Below, in pieces: positions 24,144-31,935 of a DNA stretch of 45,446 nt (the stretch's first letter is position 1; each line of letters opens with the position of its first letter). Position numbers and translations under genes: made by a program. Under the pieces are notes generated by a model. It was not told the origin of the DNA and did no database searches. It saw only the letters and a list, made by a program, of their open reading frames with translations. Origin of the DNA: Pseudomonadota bacterium (GTDB taxonomy: Bacteria; Pseudomonadota; Gammaproteobacteria; Burkholderiales; Thiobacillaceae); contig JAKADY010000024.1 in NCBI GenBank assembly GCA_021826065.1, positions 1 through 45,446 on the forward strand, in the 5' to 3' direction.

Positions 24144-24572
24144 TCACTGCGCCGCTTCGGGCGACGTCTGGGTCACGAAGGTCACCCGCGTGAAACCGGC
24201 CCGCCGGGCGGCGTCCATGACGTGGATGACGGCCTGGTGGGTGGCGCGCGCGTCGGCGGAGATGACCACCACCGGGTCCTTCTGCCCACCGGCGATGCGC
24301 ACCAGGGTCTCGCGCAGGTCCTCGACCCCGCGGAAGGCCACGGCGGTCTCGTTGATGCGATAGTTGCCGGCGGCATCGACGTTCACGTTGATCTGCGCCG
24401 GCACCTCCTTGGCGGTCTCGCCCTGGGCCTCGGGCAGGTTGATCTGCAACTCGGCGAAACGGGCATAGGTGGTGGTGATCACCAGGAAGATGATGATCAC
24501 CAGCAGCAGGTCGATGAGCGGGATCAGGTTGATCTCCGGCTCGTCGCGCCGCCAACCGCGCTGGAAGTTCAT
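24144..24572 (-). CDS. exbD: ExbD/TolR-family proton-channel protein
   Basis: 142 residues. A short cytoplasmic N-terminus is followed by one membrane helix with the conserved Asp (INLIPLIDLLLVIIIFLVITTTY, Asp near 24) and a periplasmic domain ending in a Gly/Ala-rich VTFVTQT segment. It works with ExbB to couple the proton gradient to TonB-type receptors or envelope functions. It overlaps exbB by ATGA. Confidence 0.94.
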   Translation of the reverse strand: MNFQRGWRRDEPEINLIPLIDLLLVIIIFLVITTTYARFAELQINLPEAQGETAKEVPAQINVNVDAAGNYRINETAVAFRGVEDLRETLVRIAGGQKDPVVVISADARATHQAVIHVMDAARRAGFTRVTFVTQTSPEAAQ

Positions 24573-25174
24573 TTGCGCTCGCCGTGCACGATGTCCACCA
24601 GGTGCAGGGCCTGCTGCTCCATCTCCACCAGCAGCGTGTCGACCCTGGCGCGGAAATAGCGGTAGAAGATCATGCTGGGGATGGCGACGATGAGGCCGAA
24701 GGCAGTGTTGTACAGGGCGATGGAGATGCCGTGCGCGAGCTTGGCGGGGTTGCCGCCGCCGGGGCTCTGGGCGCCGAAGATCTCAATCATGCCGATGACC
24801 GTGCCCAGCAGCCCCAGCAGCGGGGCCACGGTGGCGATGGTGCCCAGGGCCGTGAGGTAGCGTTCCAGTTCATGCGCCACCGAGCGGCCAACCTCCTCCA
24901 GGGTCTCCTTCATCAGCTCACGGCTGCCGTTCATGCTGCGCAGCCCCGCGGCGAATACCCGCCCCATCGGCGAGCCCTCGGCCAGAGCGCGCAGGAGGTC
25001 GTTGTTGAGCCCGTGCCGGCGCAGGTTCTCCAGGGTCTGCTCGAGCAGGTTGGGCGGGTTGACCAGGCGGGCACGCAGGCTGTAGCTGCGCTCGATGATG
25101 ATGGCCAGGGCGATGACCGAGGCGATGATCAGGGGCCAGATCGGCCAGCCGGCGGCTTCGATGAGGGCGAGCAC
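24569..25174 (-). CDS. exbB: ExbB/MotA/TolQ-family proton-channel protein
   Basis: 201 residues starting at a GTG. Three membrane segments are visible: WPIWPLIIASVIALAIIIERS (about 9-29), IATVAPLLGLLGTVIGMIEIF (about 113-133) and GLIVAIPSMIFYRYF (about 161-175). The motif LLGTVIGM is typical of ExbB. It starts a long minus-strand run through lpxK and flagellar genes. Its leader carries MITE copy 2, whose near end is 78 bp upstream of the start codon. Confidence 0.94.
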   Translation of the reverse strand: MLALIEAAGWPIWPLIIASVIALAIIIERSYSLRARLVNPPNLLEQTLENLRRHGLNNDLLRALAEGSPMGRVFAAGLRSMNGSRELMKETLEEVGRSVAHELERYLTALGTIATVAPLLGLLGTVIGMIEIFGAQSPGGGNPAKLAHGISIALYNTAFGLIVAIPSMIFYRYFRARVDTLLVEMEQQALHLVDIVHGERK

Positions 25175-25252
25175 TCCCGTGTCCTCGTCAAGGTTTTGTC
25201 GATGGCCCGCAAATGTAGCCCGGCAGGCAGCCTGGGGGCAAGCCGCTATAAT

Positions 25253-25487
25253 CCTAAAAACCGCAGTTGAACGCGCCCGAAAGCGGGCTTGTACGACCGG
25301 CTGGCAAGGCGCGACGACGCCGCAGGATGGCTCCCTGCAAAGAGGAGCAACGCAGCCAGACGGGCGTACAAGACCGAAGGCGGGCGCGGAGCGTGTTCAC
25401 CCTCTGGGAGCGGATGACCGGAGGCAAAATCTCTTGCATCATCGAGCTGTTGCGAAGCCATAGGAGCGGTCAACTGCGGTTTTTAGG
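25253..25487. mobile_element. MITE-like element, copy 2 (235 bp), between exbB and pcnB
   Basis: It has the same 18-bp perfect terminal inverted repeats and 235-bp length as copy 1, with about 96% identity by eye. It is flanked by its own 5-bp duplication ATAAT (25248-25252 and 25488-25492). The left flank reads TATAAT, so the insertion hit an AT-rich, -10-like hexamer in the divergent region. It carries no transposase. Confidence 0.88.
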
Positions 25488-25587
25488 ATAATACGCGCGT
25501 CGATGTCGAAAACTGCCCCTGCGGGGATCACCCCGTCCGCCACCTGATGGCCTCGCGCCGCCCTGCGACCACCCGCCCGTCCGCCAA

Positions 25588-26970
25588 ATGATCACCCGGA
25601 TCCTGCGCAAGGTGTTCGGACGCGGCCGCGCCCCCGCCACCCCCCGCATCCTGCCGCTCGAACAGCATGGGATCACGCGCGACCGGATCTCGCCCTGCGC
25701 CCTCAGGGTCTGCCGCACCCTGCGCGAGGCCGGCTATGCCGCCTTCGTGGTCGGCGGGGCGGTGCGCGACATGCTGCTGGGGCGCACCCCCAAGGACTTC
25801 GACGTGGCCACCGACGCCACACCGGACGAGATCCGCGCCCTCATCCGGCGCTCGCGCATCATCGGCCGCCGCTTTCGTATCGTGCACGTCTATTGCGGCG
25901 GCGAGACCATCGAGGTCACCACCTTCCGCGCCAGCAACCCCCAGGGCGAGGAGGACGACGCGGAGCGGGTCACGGCGGAGGACGGCATGATCCTGCGCGA
26001 CAACGTCTTCGGCACCCACGCCGAGGACGCGGCACGGCGCGACTTCACGGTCAACGCCCTGTATTACGACCCCGAGCGCCAGGAGATCTGGGACTGGCAC
26101 GGCGGTGTGGAAGACGCCAAGCGCCGCGTCCTACGCATGATCGGCGACCCGGCCACGCGCTATAAAGAAGACCCCGTACGCATGCTGCGGGCGGCGCGCT
26201 TCGCGGCCAAGCTCGACTTCCACATCGACCCGGCCACACGCGCCCCCATCCCCCAGCTCGCCCACCTGCTCGCCCGCATCCCCGCGGCGCGGCTGTTCGA
26301 CGAGATGATGAAGCTGCTGCTGTCGGGGCACGCCGAGCGCGGGGTGCGCCAGCTGCGTGCCGAGGGCCTGCACCACGGGGTGCTGCCGATGCTGGACACC
26401 ATCCTCGACGACCCCGCGCGCCAAGCCTTTCTGCACGCCGCACTGCACGACACCGACGAGCGTGTGCGGCATGGGCAGTCGGCCTCGCCGGCCTTCATGC
26501 TGGCGGGGCTGCTCTGGTTCGACATGCGCGCGTTGTGGCGCGCACACCAGGAGGCCGGCGAGCCGGCGCTGGCCGCGTTGCATGCGGCGATGGAGGAGAC
26601 CCTGGAGCGCCAGCGCGAACGGCTGGCCTTCCCGCGCCGCTTCGACGGCATGATCAAGGAGATCTGGCAGCTGCAGCCGCGCTTCGAGAGCCGCAGCGGC
26701 GCCCGCCCCTACCGGCTGCTCGCCCATCCCCGCTACCGGGCCGGCTACGACTTCCTGCTGATCCGCGCCCGCGGCGGCGACGCACCGCAGGAACTGGCCG
26801 ACTGGTGGACCCGCTTCCAGGACGCCGATGAGGCCACGCGCGCGGCAATGCTGCTGCCCGCCGGTGCGGAGGGCCCGCGCAAACGCCGCCGCCGCAAGCG
26901 CCGCTCGCGTGGGGCGGAGACGCCGACCGCCGCCGCGGCGCAGGAACAACCGCATGCCACCGCCGGTTGA
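25588..26970 (+). CDS. pcnB: Poly(A) polymerase I
   Basis: 460 residues. The nucleotidyltransferase head contains FVVGGAVRDMLLGRTPKDFDVATDATPDEI (about 52-81) with the catalytic aspartates in DFDVATDA, then FRIVHVYCGGETIEVTTFR. RNA-binding helices and a very basic tail (RKRRRRKRRSR) follow. These distinguish poly(A) polymerase from CCA-adding enzyme together with the RRD-type region (RRDFTVNALYYD). It adds 3' A-tails that promote RNA decay. It overlaps folK by 17 bp. The first 90 bp upstream hold only a TSD remnant and no clear promoter. Confidence 0.93.
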   Translation: MITRILRKVFGRGRAPATPRILPLEQHGITRDRISPCALRVCRTLREAGYAAFVVGGAVRDMLLGRTPKDFDVATDATPDEIRALIRRSRIIGRRFRIVHVYCGGETIEVTTFRASNPQGEEDDAERVTAEDGMILRDNVFGTHAEDAARRDFTVNALYYDPERQEIWDWHGGVEDAKRRVLRMIGDPATRYKEDPVRMLRAARFAAKLDFHIDPATRAPIPQLAHLLARIPAARLFDEMMKLLLSGHAERGVRQLRAEGLHHGVLPMLDTILDDPARQAFLHAALHDTDERVRHGQSASPAFMLAGLLWFDMRALWRAHQEAGEPALAALHAAMEETLERQRERLAFPRRFDGMIKEIWQLQPRFESRSGARPYRLLAHPRYRAGYDFLLIRARGGDAPQELADWWTRFQDADEATRAAMLLPAGAEGPRKRRRRKRRSRGAETPTAAAAQEQPHATAG

Positions 26971-27469
26971 CGTCTACATCGCCCTGGGCGCCAATCTGGG
27001 CGACCCGGTCGGACAGCTGCTGCGGGCCATCGACGAGCTGGCCGCCCTACCCCAAAGCCGGCTCCTGGCGCGCTCCTCGCTGTACCGCAGCCGGCCGGTG
27101 GGCGGCCCCGCGCAGCCCGACTACGTCAACGCCGTGGTCCGCCTCGCCAGCGCGCTCAAGCCGCGCACGCTGCTGCGCCATTGCCTGGCCATCGAGGCGC
27201 GGCACGGCCGCCAGCGGCTGCAGAAAAACGCCCCGCGCACCCTGGACCTGGACCTCCTGCTCTATGACGGGCTCATCATGCACGAGGCGGGGCTTACCCT
27301 GCCGCACCCGCGCATGCATCTGCGCGGCTTCGTCCTCCAGCCCCTGGCCGAGATCGCGCCGGCGTTGGTCATCCCCGGCCGTGGGGCGGTCGCTGAGCTT
27401 TTGGCGGCGGTGGACACGAGCGACCTGGTGCGTCTGGCCGAGCCGCTCCAGCGTCGCGCCGCGGGTTAG
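26954..27469 (+). CDS. folK: 6-hydroxymethyl-7,8-dihydropterin pyrophosphokinase
   Basis: 171 residues from the ATG at 26954, within the end of pcnB. Motifs: YIALGANLGDP (about 7-17), RPVGGPAQPDYVNAVV (about 52-67), NAPRTLDLDLLLYDG (about 93-107) with the Mg-binding DLDL, and LPHPRMHLRGFVLQPLAEIAP. It catalyses the ATP-dependent pyrophosphorylation step of folate synthesis. pcnB-folK overlap is a common proteobacterial arrangement. Confidence 0.95.
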   Translation: MPPPVDVYIALGANLGDPVGQLLRAIDELAALPQSRLLARSSLYRSRPVGGPAQPDYVNAVVRLASALKPRTLLRHCLAIEARHGRQRLQKNAPRTLDLDLLLYDGLIMHEAGLTLPHPRMHLRGFVLQPLAEIAPALVIPGRGAVAELLAAVDTSDLVRLAEPLQRRAAG

Positions 27470-27482
27470 AGCCTTCCGACCG

Positions 27483-28124
27483 ATGCTGATCGAACACTTC
27501 CGCTACATCGCCGTGGAGGGCCCCATCGGGGTCGGCAAGACCAGCCTCGCGCAGAAGCTGGCACGCCTGCTCGATGCCGAGCCGCTGCTGGAGCAGCCCG
27601 AGGCCAATCCCTTCCTGCCGCGCTTCTACGAAGACCGCCGCCGCTATGCCCTGCCCACCCAGCTCGCCTTTCTGCTCGCCCGCTTCGAGCAGACCCGGCC
27701 GCTCGTCCAGGGGGAGCTGTTCCAGCGCGCACGGGTGGCCGATTTCCTGCCTGACAAGGACCTCTTGTTCGCCCGTCTCAATCTGGACGAGTCCGAGTTC
27801 CAGCTCTATCAGAAGATCCACGCCGACCTCAAGCCGCCGGCGCCACCGCCCGATCTGGTGATCTACCTGCAGGCCACCCCCACCACCCTGGTCGAGCGCA
27901 TCCGCCGGCGCGGCCGTCCCTATGAGCGCGCCCTGGATATCGCCTATCTGACCGAACTGGCCGACAGCTATGCGAAATTCTTCTACCATTACGAGGCCGC
28001 GCCCCTGCTGATCGTCAACAGCGAGCATCTCGACTTCGTCGAGCGCGAGGACGACTTCGAGCTGCTCATGCGCCGCATCCACGACATGCGCGGCCGGCGC
28101 GAGTTCTTCAACCGGGGGGGCTGA
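27483..28124 (+). CDS. Deoxynucleoside kinase family protein
   Basis: 213 residues from the ATG at 27483. The P-loop is EGPIGVGKTS (about 12-21), followed by EQPEANPFLPRFYED and the family's DFLPDKDLLFA and arginine-rich lid (RIRRRGRPYE). It resembles deoxyadenosine/deoxyguanosine kinases that salvage nucleosides to dNMPs. Its place between folK and panB, with a TGATG stop/start overlap to panB, is seen in some Proteobacteria, but the physiological substrate is not known. Confidence 0.85.
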   Translation: MLIEHFRYIAVEGPIGVGKTSLAQKLARLLDAEPLLEQPEANPFLPRFYEDRRRYALPTQLAFLLARFEQTRPLVQGELFQRARVADFLPDKDLLFARLNLDESEFQLYQKIHADLKPPAPPPDLVIYLQATPTTLVERIRRRGRPYERALDIAYLTELADSYAKFFYHYEAAPLLIVNSEHLDFVEREDDFELLMRRIHDMRGRREFFNRGG

Positions 28125-28906
28125 TGTTCCTGCCACAACTGCTCGCCAAGTCGGCCAAGGGCGAGAAGCTGGTTGCGCTGACCTGCTACGACGCGAGCTT
28201 TGCCCGCCTCATGACGCGCTGTGGCATCGACATCCTGCTGGTGGGCGACTCCCTGGGGATGACCATCCAAGGGCATGCCACCACGCTCCCCGTCACCTTG
28301 GAGCAGATGGTCTACCACACCGAGGCGGTGACGCGCGGCGCGGGTGGGGGCGCCTTCATCCTCGCCGACCTGCCCTTCGGCACTTACCAGGCGAGCGCCG
28401 AGCAGGCCTTTGCCGCCAGCGCCCGCCTGCTCGCCGCCGGGGCCAACATGGTCAAGCTCGAGGGCGGCGGTGTGCTGGCGCCCACCGTCCGCTTCCTCGT
28501 CGAGCGCGGCGTGCCGGTGTGCGGCCACCTGGGTTTGCTGCCGCAGTCGGTCAACCGCACCGGCTACGCGCCGCAGGGGCGCGACGTCACGAGCGCCACG
28601 CGTTTGCTGCAGGATGCCGAGGCGCTCATGCAGGCGGGTGCGCAGCTCATGGTGCTGGAGTCCATCCCCTCCGTCCTGGCCGAGGAGGTCACCCAGCGGC
28701 TCTCCATCCCCACCATCGGCATCGGCGCCGGTCCCTACTGCAACGGCCAGGTCCTGGTCCTGCAGGATCTGCTGGGCCTCACCCCCAAGCCGCCGCGCTT
28801 CGCCCGCGACTTCCTAACCGGGGCCCTCTCGCTCGAGGAGGCCCTCGTCAACTATGCCCGCGCCGTACGCGAGGGGACCTTTCCAGGCCCCGAGCATTGC
28901 GTCTGA
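28124..28906 (+). CDS. panB: 3-methyl-2-oxobutanoate hydroxymethyltransferase
   Basis: 260 residues. Signatures: ALTCYDASFARL (about 18-29), LLVGDSLGM with the Mg-binding Asp (about 39-47), VKLEGG, GHLGLLPQSVN and GIGAGPYCNGQVLVLQDLLG. It makes ketopantoate, the first committed step of pantothenate synthesis. It is translationally coupled to the upstream kinase by a 1-nt overlap and lies 216 bp before panC. Confidence 0.97.
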   Translation: MFLPQLLAKSAKGEKLVALTCYDASFARLMTRCGIDILLVGDSLGMTIQGHATTLPVTLEQMVYHTEAVTRGAGGGAFILADLPFGTYQASAEQAFAASARLLAAGANMVKLEGGGVLAPTVRFLVERGVPVCGHLGLLPQSVNRTGYAPQGRDVTSATRLLQDAEALMQAGAQLMVLESIPSVLAEEVTQRLSIPTIGIGAGPYCNGQVLVLQDLLGLTPKPPRFARDFLTGALSLEEALVNYARAVREGTFPGPEHCV

Positions 28907-29045
28907 GCGGGGAACGGGTTATAGGTGACAGGATACCGTCGGCTTGGGCGCTGCACGCGGCTTGAACCGGCCATTTCAGCCACATGTCCTCAGTCGCCAG
29001 ACGTCGATGAACCCGGATAGCCCATTGAAAGGTCGGACTCCTCCG

Positions 29046-29071
29046 GTAGGAGCGCCGCTGGCGGCGCGAGA
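29046..29071 (+). repeat. REP-like palindrome in the panB-panC gap
   Basis: GTAG followed by GAGCGCCGCTGGCGGCGCGA forms a stem GCGCCGC/GCGGCGC with a 2-nt loop. The GTAG head plus GC palindrome resembles REP elements associated with RAYT transposases. The remaining 28907-29122 intergenic sequence has no gene. Confidence 0.6.
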
Positions 29072-29122
29072 CATCCCTTCGGCCCGCCAGCGTGCCGCCT
29101 GCCACGCAATCGACGTCACAGG

Positions 29123-29962
29123 ATGAGGCTGATCCATACCATAACCGAGCTGCGCCGCGCCCTGGCCGGGGCGGGGGCGGCCTTCGTGCCGACCATGGGC
29201 AACCTGCACGCCGGCCACCTTGCCTTGGTCGAGCAGGCGGGTCGGGCCGGCCGGCCGGTGGTGGTGAGCATCTTCGTCAACCCCCTGCAGTTCGGCCCCG
29301 GCGAGGACTTCGAGCGCTACCCACGCACCCTGGAGGCCGACTGTGCCCTGCTCGAACCGCTCGGGGTCGATTACGTCTTCGCCCCAGCCGTGGACGAGCT
29401 CTATCCGCAGCCCCAGCGCTTCCGGGTCGAGCCCCCGCTCGCCGACGAGCTCTGCGGCGCGCATCGGCCCGGCCACTTCGCCGGGGTCTGCACGGTGGTG
29501 TTGAAGCTCTTCAACATCGTCCAGCCGCACGTGGCGGTGTTCGGCAAGAAGGACTACCAGCAGCTCTATCTCATCCGCGCCATGGTGCGCGAGTTCAACC
29601 TCCCCATCGCCATCCTCGCCGGCGAGACGGTGCGCGCCGCCGACGGCCTGGCCCTGTCCTCGCGCAACGGCTATCTCACGCCGGAGGAACGCGCCGAGGC
29701 GCCACGGCTCTACCGCACGCTGCTCACGCTGCGCGAGCGCCTGGCCGCCGGCGCGCGCGACCTCGCCACCCTGGAGGCCGAGGCCGCAGCCGCGCTCACC
29801 GCGCACGGCTGGCAGGTGGATTACGTGAGCGTGCGCAGCCAGGCCACCCTGCTCGCGCCTAAGCCCAACGAGCGCGCGCTGGTGGTGCTGGCCGCCGCCC
29901 GCCTGGGCGCCACCCGGCTGATCGACAACGTCGAGGTCGAATTGTCCGAACCTGGTTTATAA
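29123..29962 (+). CDS. panC: Pantoate-beta-alanine ligase
   Basis: 279 residues. HIGH-like motif [10 protein letters not shown] (about 23-32), [32 protein letters not shown], and the KMSKS-equivalent LSSRNGYL (about 178-185). It condenses pantoate with beta-alanine using ATP. panD, which makes beta-alanine, follows 28 bp later. Confidence 0.97.
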   Translation: MRLIHTITELRRALAGAGAAFVPTMGNLHAGHLALVEQAGRAGRPVVVSIFVNPLQFGPGEDFERYPRTLEADCALLEPLGVDYVFAPAVDELYPQPQRFRVEPPLADELCGAHRPGHFAGVCTVVLKLFNIVQPHVAVFGKKDYQQLYLIRAMVREFNLPIAILAGETVRAADGLALSSRNGYLTPEERAEAPRLYRTLLTLRERLAAGARDLATLEAEAAAALTAHGWQVDYVSVRSQATLLAPKPNERALVVLAAARLGATRLIDNVEVELSEPGL

Positions 29963-29990
29963 TGAAACACTTATCTTCACGCCAGTCGCC

Positions 29991-30371
29991 ATGCAACGCA
30001 CGCTGCTCAAATCCAAGCTGCACCGGGTGCGGGTGACCGCCTCGGAGCTCGACTACGAGGGCTCCTGCGCCATCGACGAGCTGTTGCTGGAGGCAGCCGA
30101 CATCCGCGAATACGAGCGCATCGACATCTACAACGTCAACAATGGCGAGCGCTTCTCCACCTACGCCATCCGCGCGCCGCGCGGCAGCGGCACGATCTCG
30201 GTGAACGGTGCCGCCGCCCGCCGCGCGGCGGTGGGCGACGTGCTGATCATCGCCTCCTACGCGGTCTACAACGAGGTGGAGCTCAACGCCTACGCGCCAC
30301 GTCTGGTCTATGTCGACGGCGCCAACCGCGCCGTGCGCATCGGCGACCGCATCCCCGCACAGGCCGCCTGA
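29991..30371 (+). CDS. panD: Aspartate 1-decarboxylase proenzyme
   Basis: 126 residues. The self-cleavage site is [10 protein letters not shown], with Ser25 becoming the pyruvoyl group. Other conserved parts are [14 protein letters not shown] at the start, [33 protein letters not shown] and [11 protein letters not shown]. It makes beta-alanine from aspartate. It is the last gene of the run; ampD converges 3 bp away with no room for a separate terminator. Confidence 0.97.
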   Translation: MQRTLLKSKLHRVRVTASELDYEGSCAIDELLLEAADIREYERIDIYNVNNGERFSTYAIRAPRGSGTISVNGAAARRAAVGDVLIIASYAVYNEVELNAYAPRLVYVDGANRAVRIGDRIPAQAA

Positions 30372-30374
30372 GCC

Positions 30375-30920
30375 TCAACGGCTGGCAAGCCGCGCCCAGT
30401 CGAAACAGGGCCCCGGATCGGTCTTGCGCCCGGGGGCGATGTCGGCATGCCCTACCACCGCGGCGATGGGGTAAGCCTCACGCAGCAGCGCAAGCAGGGC
30501 GTTCAGCACCGCATACTGGGCGTCGGTGAAAGGCAGGTCGTCCGTGCCCTCGAGCTCGATGCCGATGGAGAAGTCGTTGCAGCGTTCGCGCCCCTGCCAG
30601 CGGGACACCCCGGCATGCCAGGCGCGCGCCGTGCAGGGGACGAACTGGATCGGCTCGCCGTCGCGGCGGATGAAGAAGTGGGCGGAGACCCTGAGGTCCT
30701 TGATCGTCTCGTAGTACGGGTGGGCCGCAGGGTCGAGCCGGTTGGTGAACAGTTCGATCACCCCCGGCCCGCCGAACTCGCCCGGCGGCAGGCTGATGGC
30801 GTGGATCACCACCAGGCGGATCGCTTCGCCCTCAGGGCGTGCGTCGCAGTTGGGCGAGGGGATGTGGGTCACCCCATGCAACCAACCTGCGGCATCCAAC
30901 CGCCACCCCTCACGCCTCAC
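30375..30920 (-). CDS. ampD: 1,6-anhydro-N-acetylmuramyl-L-alanine amidase AmpD
   Basis: 181 residues from a GTG at 30920. The N-terminus (WLHGVTHIPSPNCDARP) matches AmpD. Zinc-site residues are visible in VVIHAISLPPGEFGG (His about 39) and GHADIAPGRKTDPGP (His and Asp near 156 and 166). It cleaves anhydro-muropeptides in the cytoplasm during wall recycling. The first codons come from a heptamer array, so the start could lie a few codons further in (a TTG at codon 8). Confidence 0.93.
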   Translation of the reverse strand: MRREGWRLDAAGWLHGVTHIPSPNCDARPEGEAIRLVVIHAISLPPGEFGGPGVIELFTNRLDPAAHPYYETIKDLRVSAHFFIRRDGEPIQFVPCTARAWHAGVSRWQGRERCNDFSIGIELEGTDDLPFTDAQYAVLNALLALLREAYPIAAVVGHADIAPGRKTDPGPCFDWARLASR

Positions 30921-30936
30921 GCCTCACCCCTCACCC
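30909..30936. repeat. CTCACNC heptamer array between ampD and the thioredoxin-like gene
   Basis: Four exact 7-bp units: CTCACGC, CTCACGC, CTCACCC, CTCACCC. They cover the ampD start and stop just short of the thioredoxin-like stop codon. Same unit type as 7373-7407. Confidence 0.65.
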
Positions 30937-30937
30937 A

Positions 30938-31285
30938 CTAGGGTTCTTCCTGCGCTGGCGCGGCCAGGGCGCGTTCGATCGCCGCCTTGAGCGCCACGGG
31001 GGTCACCTCGCAATCGAGCCGCGCGTGGTAGTGGCCGTCGCGAAACAGCATCAGGGTCGGTAGGTGGAAGACCTCGTAGGCGCGGGCCAGGGCTTGGGCC
31101 TGCTGCACGTCGGCGCGAAACAGCCGCACACCCGGCGGGGCGGCCAGGGACAGCAGCTGCTCGACCCGGCGACAGGTGCCGCAGGTGGGGCTCACGAACA
31201 GCACGAGGCTGACCCCGCCTGACTGTGCGAGCCGTTGATGCAGATTGAATTCGTCCACGGATTCCACGCCTGGATTGTGCCGCAT
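30938..31285 (-). CDS. Thioredoxin-like protein
   Basis: 115 residues from the ATG at 31285. The redox motif is FVSPTCGTCRRVEQLL (CGTC), with the cis-Pro region FHLPTLMLFRDGH downstream. There is no signal peptide, so it is cytoplasmic. The CGTC centre is not the CGPC of thioredoxin 1, so it is a family member of unknown partner. It precedes ampD on the same strand. Confidence 0.85.
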   Translation of the reverse strand: MRHNPGVESVDEFNLHQRLAQSGGVSLVLFVSPTCGTCRRVEQLLSLAAPPGVRLFRADVQQAQALARAYEVFHLPTLMLFRDGHYHARLDCEVTPVALKAAIERALAAPAQEEP

Positions 31286-31333
31286 CGGCGCCGCAGCGGG
31301 CAGCCGTCCTGCCCGCCTCACCCCCTCTGAGCA

Positions 31334-31347
31334 AAGCCCATGGGCTT
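31334..31347. other. Perfect 14-bp palindrome upstream of the sigma-28-like promoter
   Basis: AAGCCCATGGGCTT is fully self-complementary. It lies in the divergent region between the thioredoxin-like gene and the PAS gene, 8 bp before the -35-like box. It could be an operator or part of a terminator. Confidence 0.35.
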
Positions 31348-31354
31348 GCGGCTC

Positions 31355-31381
31355 TAAAGATTCTCCGTAGCTGGACGTTAT
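31355..31381 (+). promoter_or_regulatory. Candidate sigma-28 (FliA) promoter for the PAS/chemoreceptor pair
   Basis: TAAAGATT (31355-31362), 11 bp, GACGTTAT (31374-31381). The consensus is TAAAGTTT-N11-GCCGATAA; 7 of 8 and 5 of 8 positions agree, with exact spacing. The predicted start near 31390 is about 20 bp before the PAS gene ATG. Confidence 0.55.
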
Positions 31382-31410
31382 TAACTCCCAGACCCGTCTT
31401 GCACACGGCC

Positions 31411-31935
31411 ATGAAAAACCGCATCCAGCCCACCGGTGTCGAGCGTCTGATGCGCGAGGACGACTTCATCGTCTCCAAGACCGATCTCAAAGGGCGCATC
31501 ACCTACGGCAACCGCATCTTCATCGAGTTCTCCGGCTTCACGGAGGCAGAGCTCCTCGGTGCGCAGCACAACATCATCCGTCACCCCGACATGCCGCGCG
31601 GGGTCTTCCGACTCCTGTGGGACACCATCAGTGCCGGTCAGGAGTGTTTCGCCTACGTGAAAAACATGTCCAAGGACGGCGGTTTCTACTGGGTCTTCGC
31701 CCATGTCACGCCTGACTACAGTCCCGATGGCAAGGTCCAAGGCTATTACTCGGTGCGGCGTGCGCCAAATCGTGAGGCCGTGCGCCGAATGGACGAGATC
31801 TACGCGCAGATGCGCGAGGTGGAACGCCGCGCCGGTCCCAAGGACGCCCCCGCCGCCTCGCTCGCCTTTCTGCAGGACCTGCTCGCCGGGCACAAGACCG
31901 ACTATCATCGTTTCGTCCTCACGCTTGGATCATGA
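31411..31935 (+). CDS. Single PAS-domain sensor protein, Aer/CetB-like
   Basis: 174 residues from the ATG at 31411. A PAS domain of the Aer type fills residues 10-125: [48 protein letters not shown], then [14 protein letters not shown]. The Aer family binds FAD and senses redox state. There is no signalling domain or membrane helix. Its stop overlaps the chemoreceptor start by ATGA. A separate PAS protein plus a PAS-less receptor is the layout of the Campylobacter CetB/CetA energy-taxis pair. FAD binding is an inference. Confidence 0.87.
   Translation: MKNRIQPTGVERLMREDDFIVSKTDLKGRITYGNRIFIEFSGFTEAELLGAQHNIIRHPDMPRGVFRLLWDTISAGQECFAYVKNMSKDGGFYWVFAHVTPDYSPDGKVQGYYSVRRAPNREAVRRMDEIYAQMREVERRAGPKDAPAASLAFLQDLLAGHKTDYHRFVLTLGS

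Noticed and set aside
6805-25174. Sigma-54 promoter (GG-N10-GC type) before the flagellar genes
   Set aside because: Checked the fliK-fliL gap: a TTGC box exists but no GG at the required spacing.
25095-25463. 122-codon plus-strand frame reading into MITE copy 2
   Set aside because: It joins antisense exbB sequence to the repeat; no protein features.
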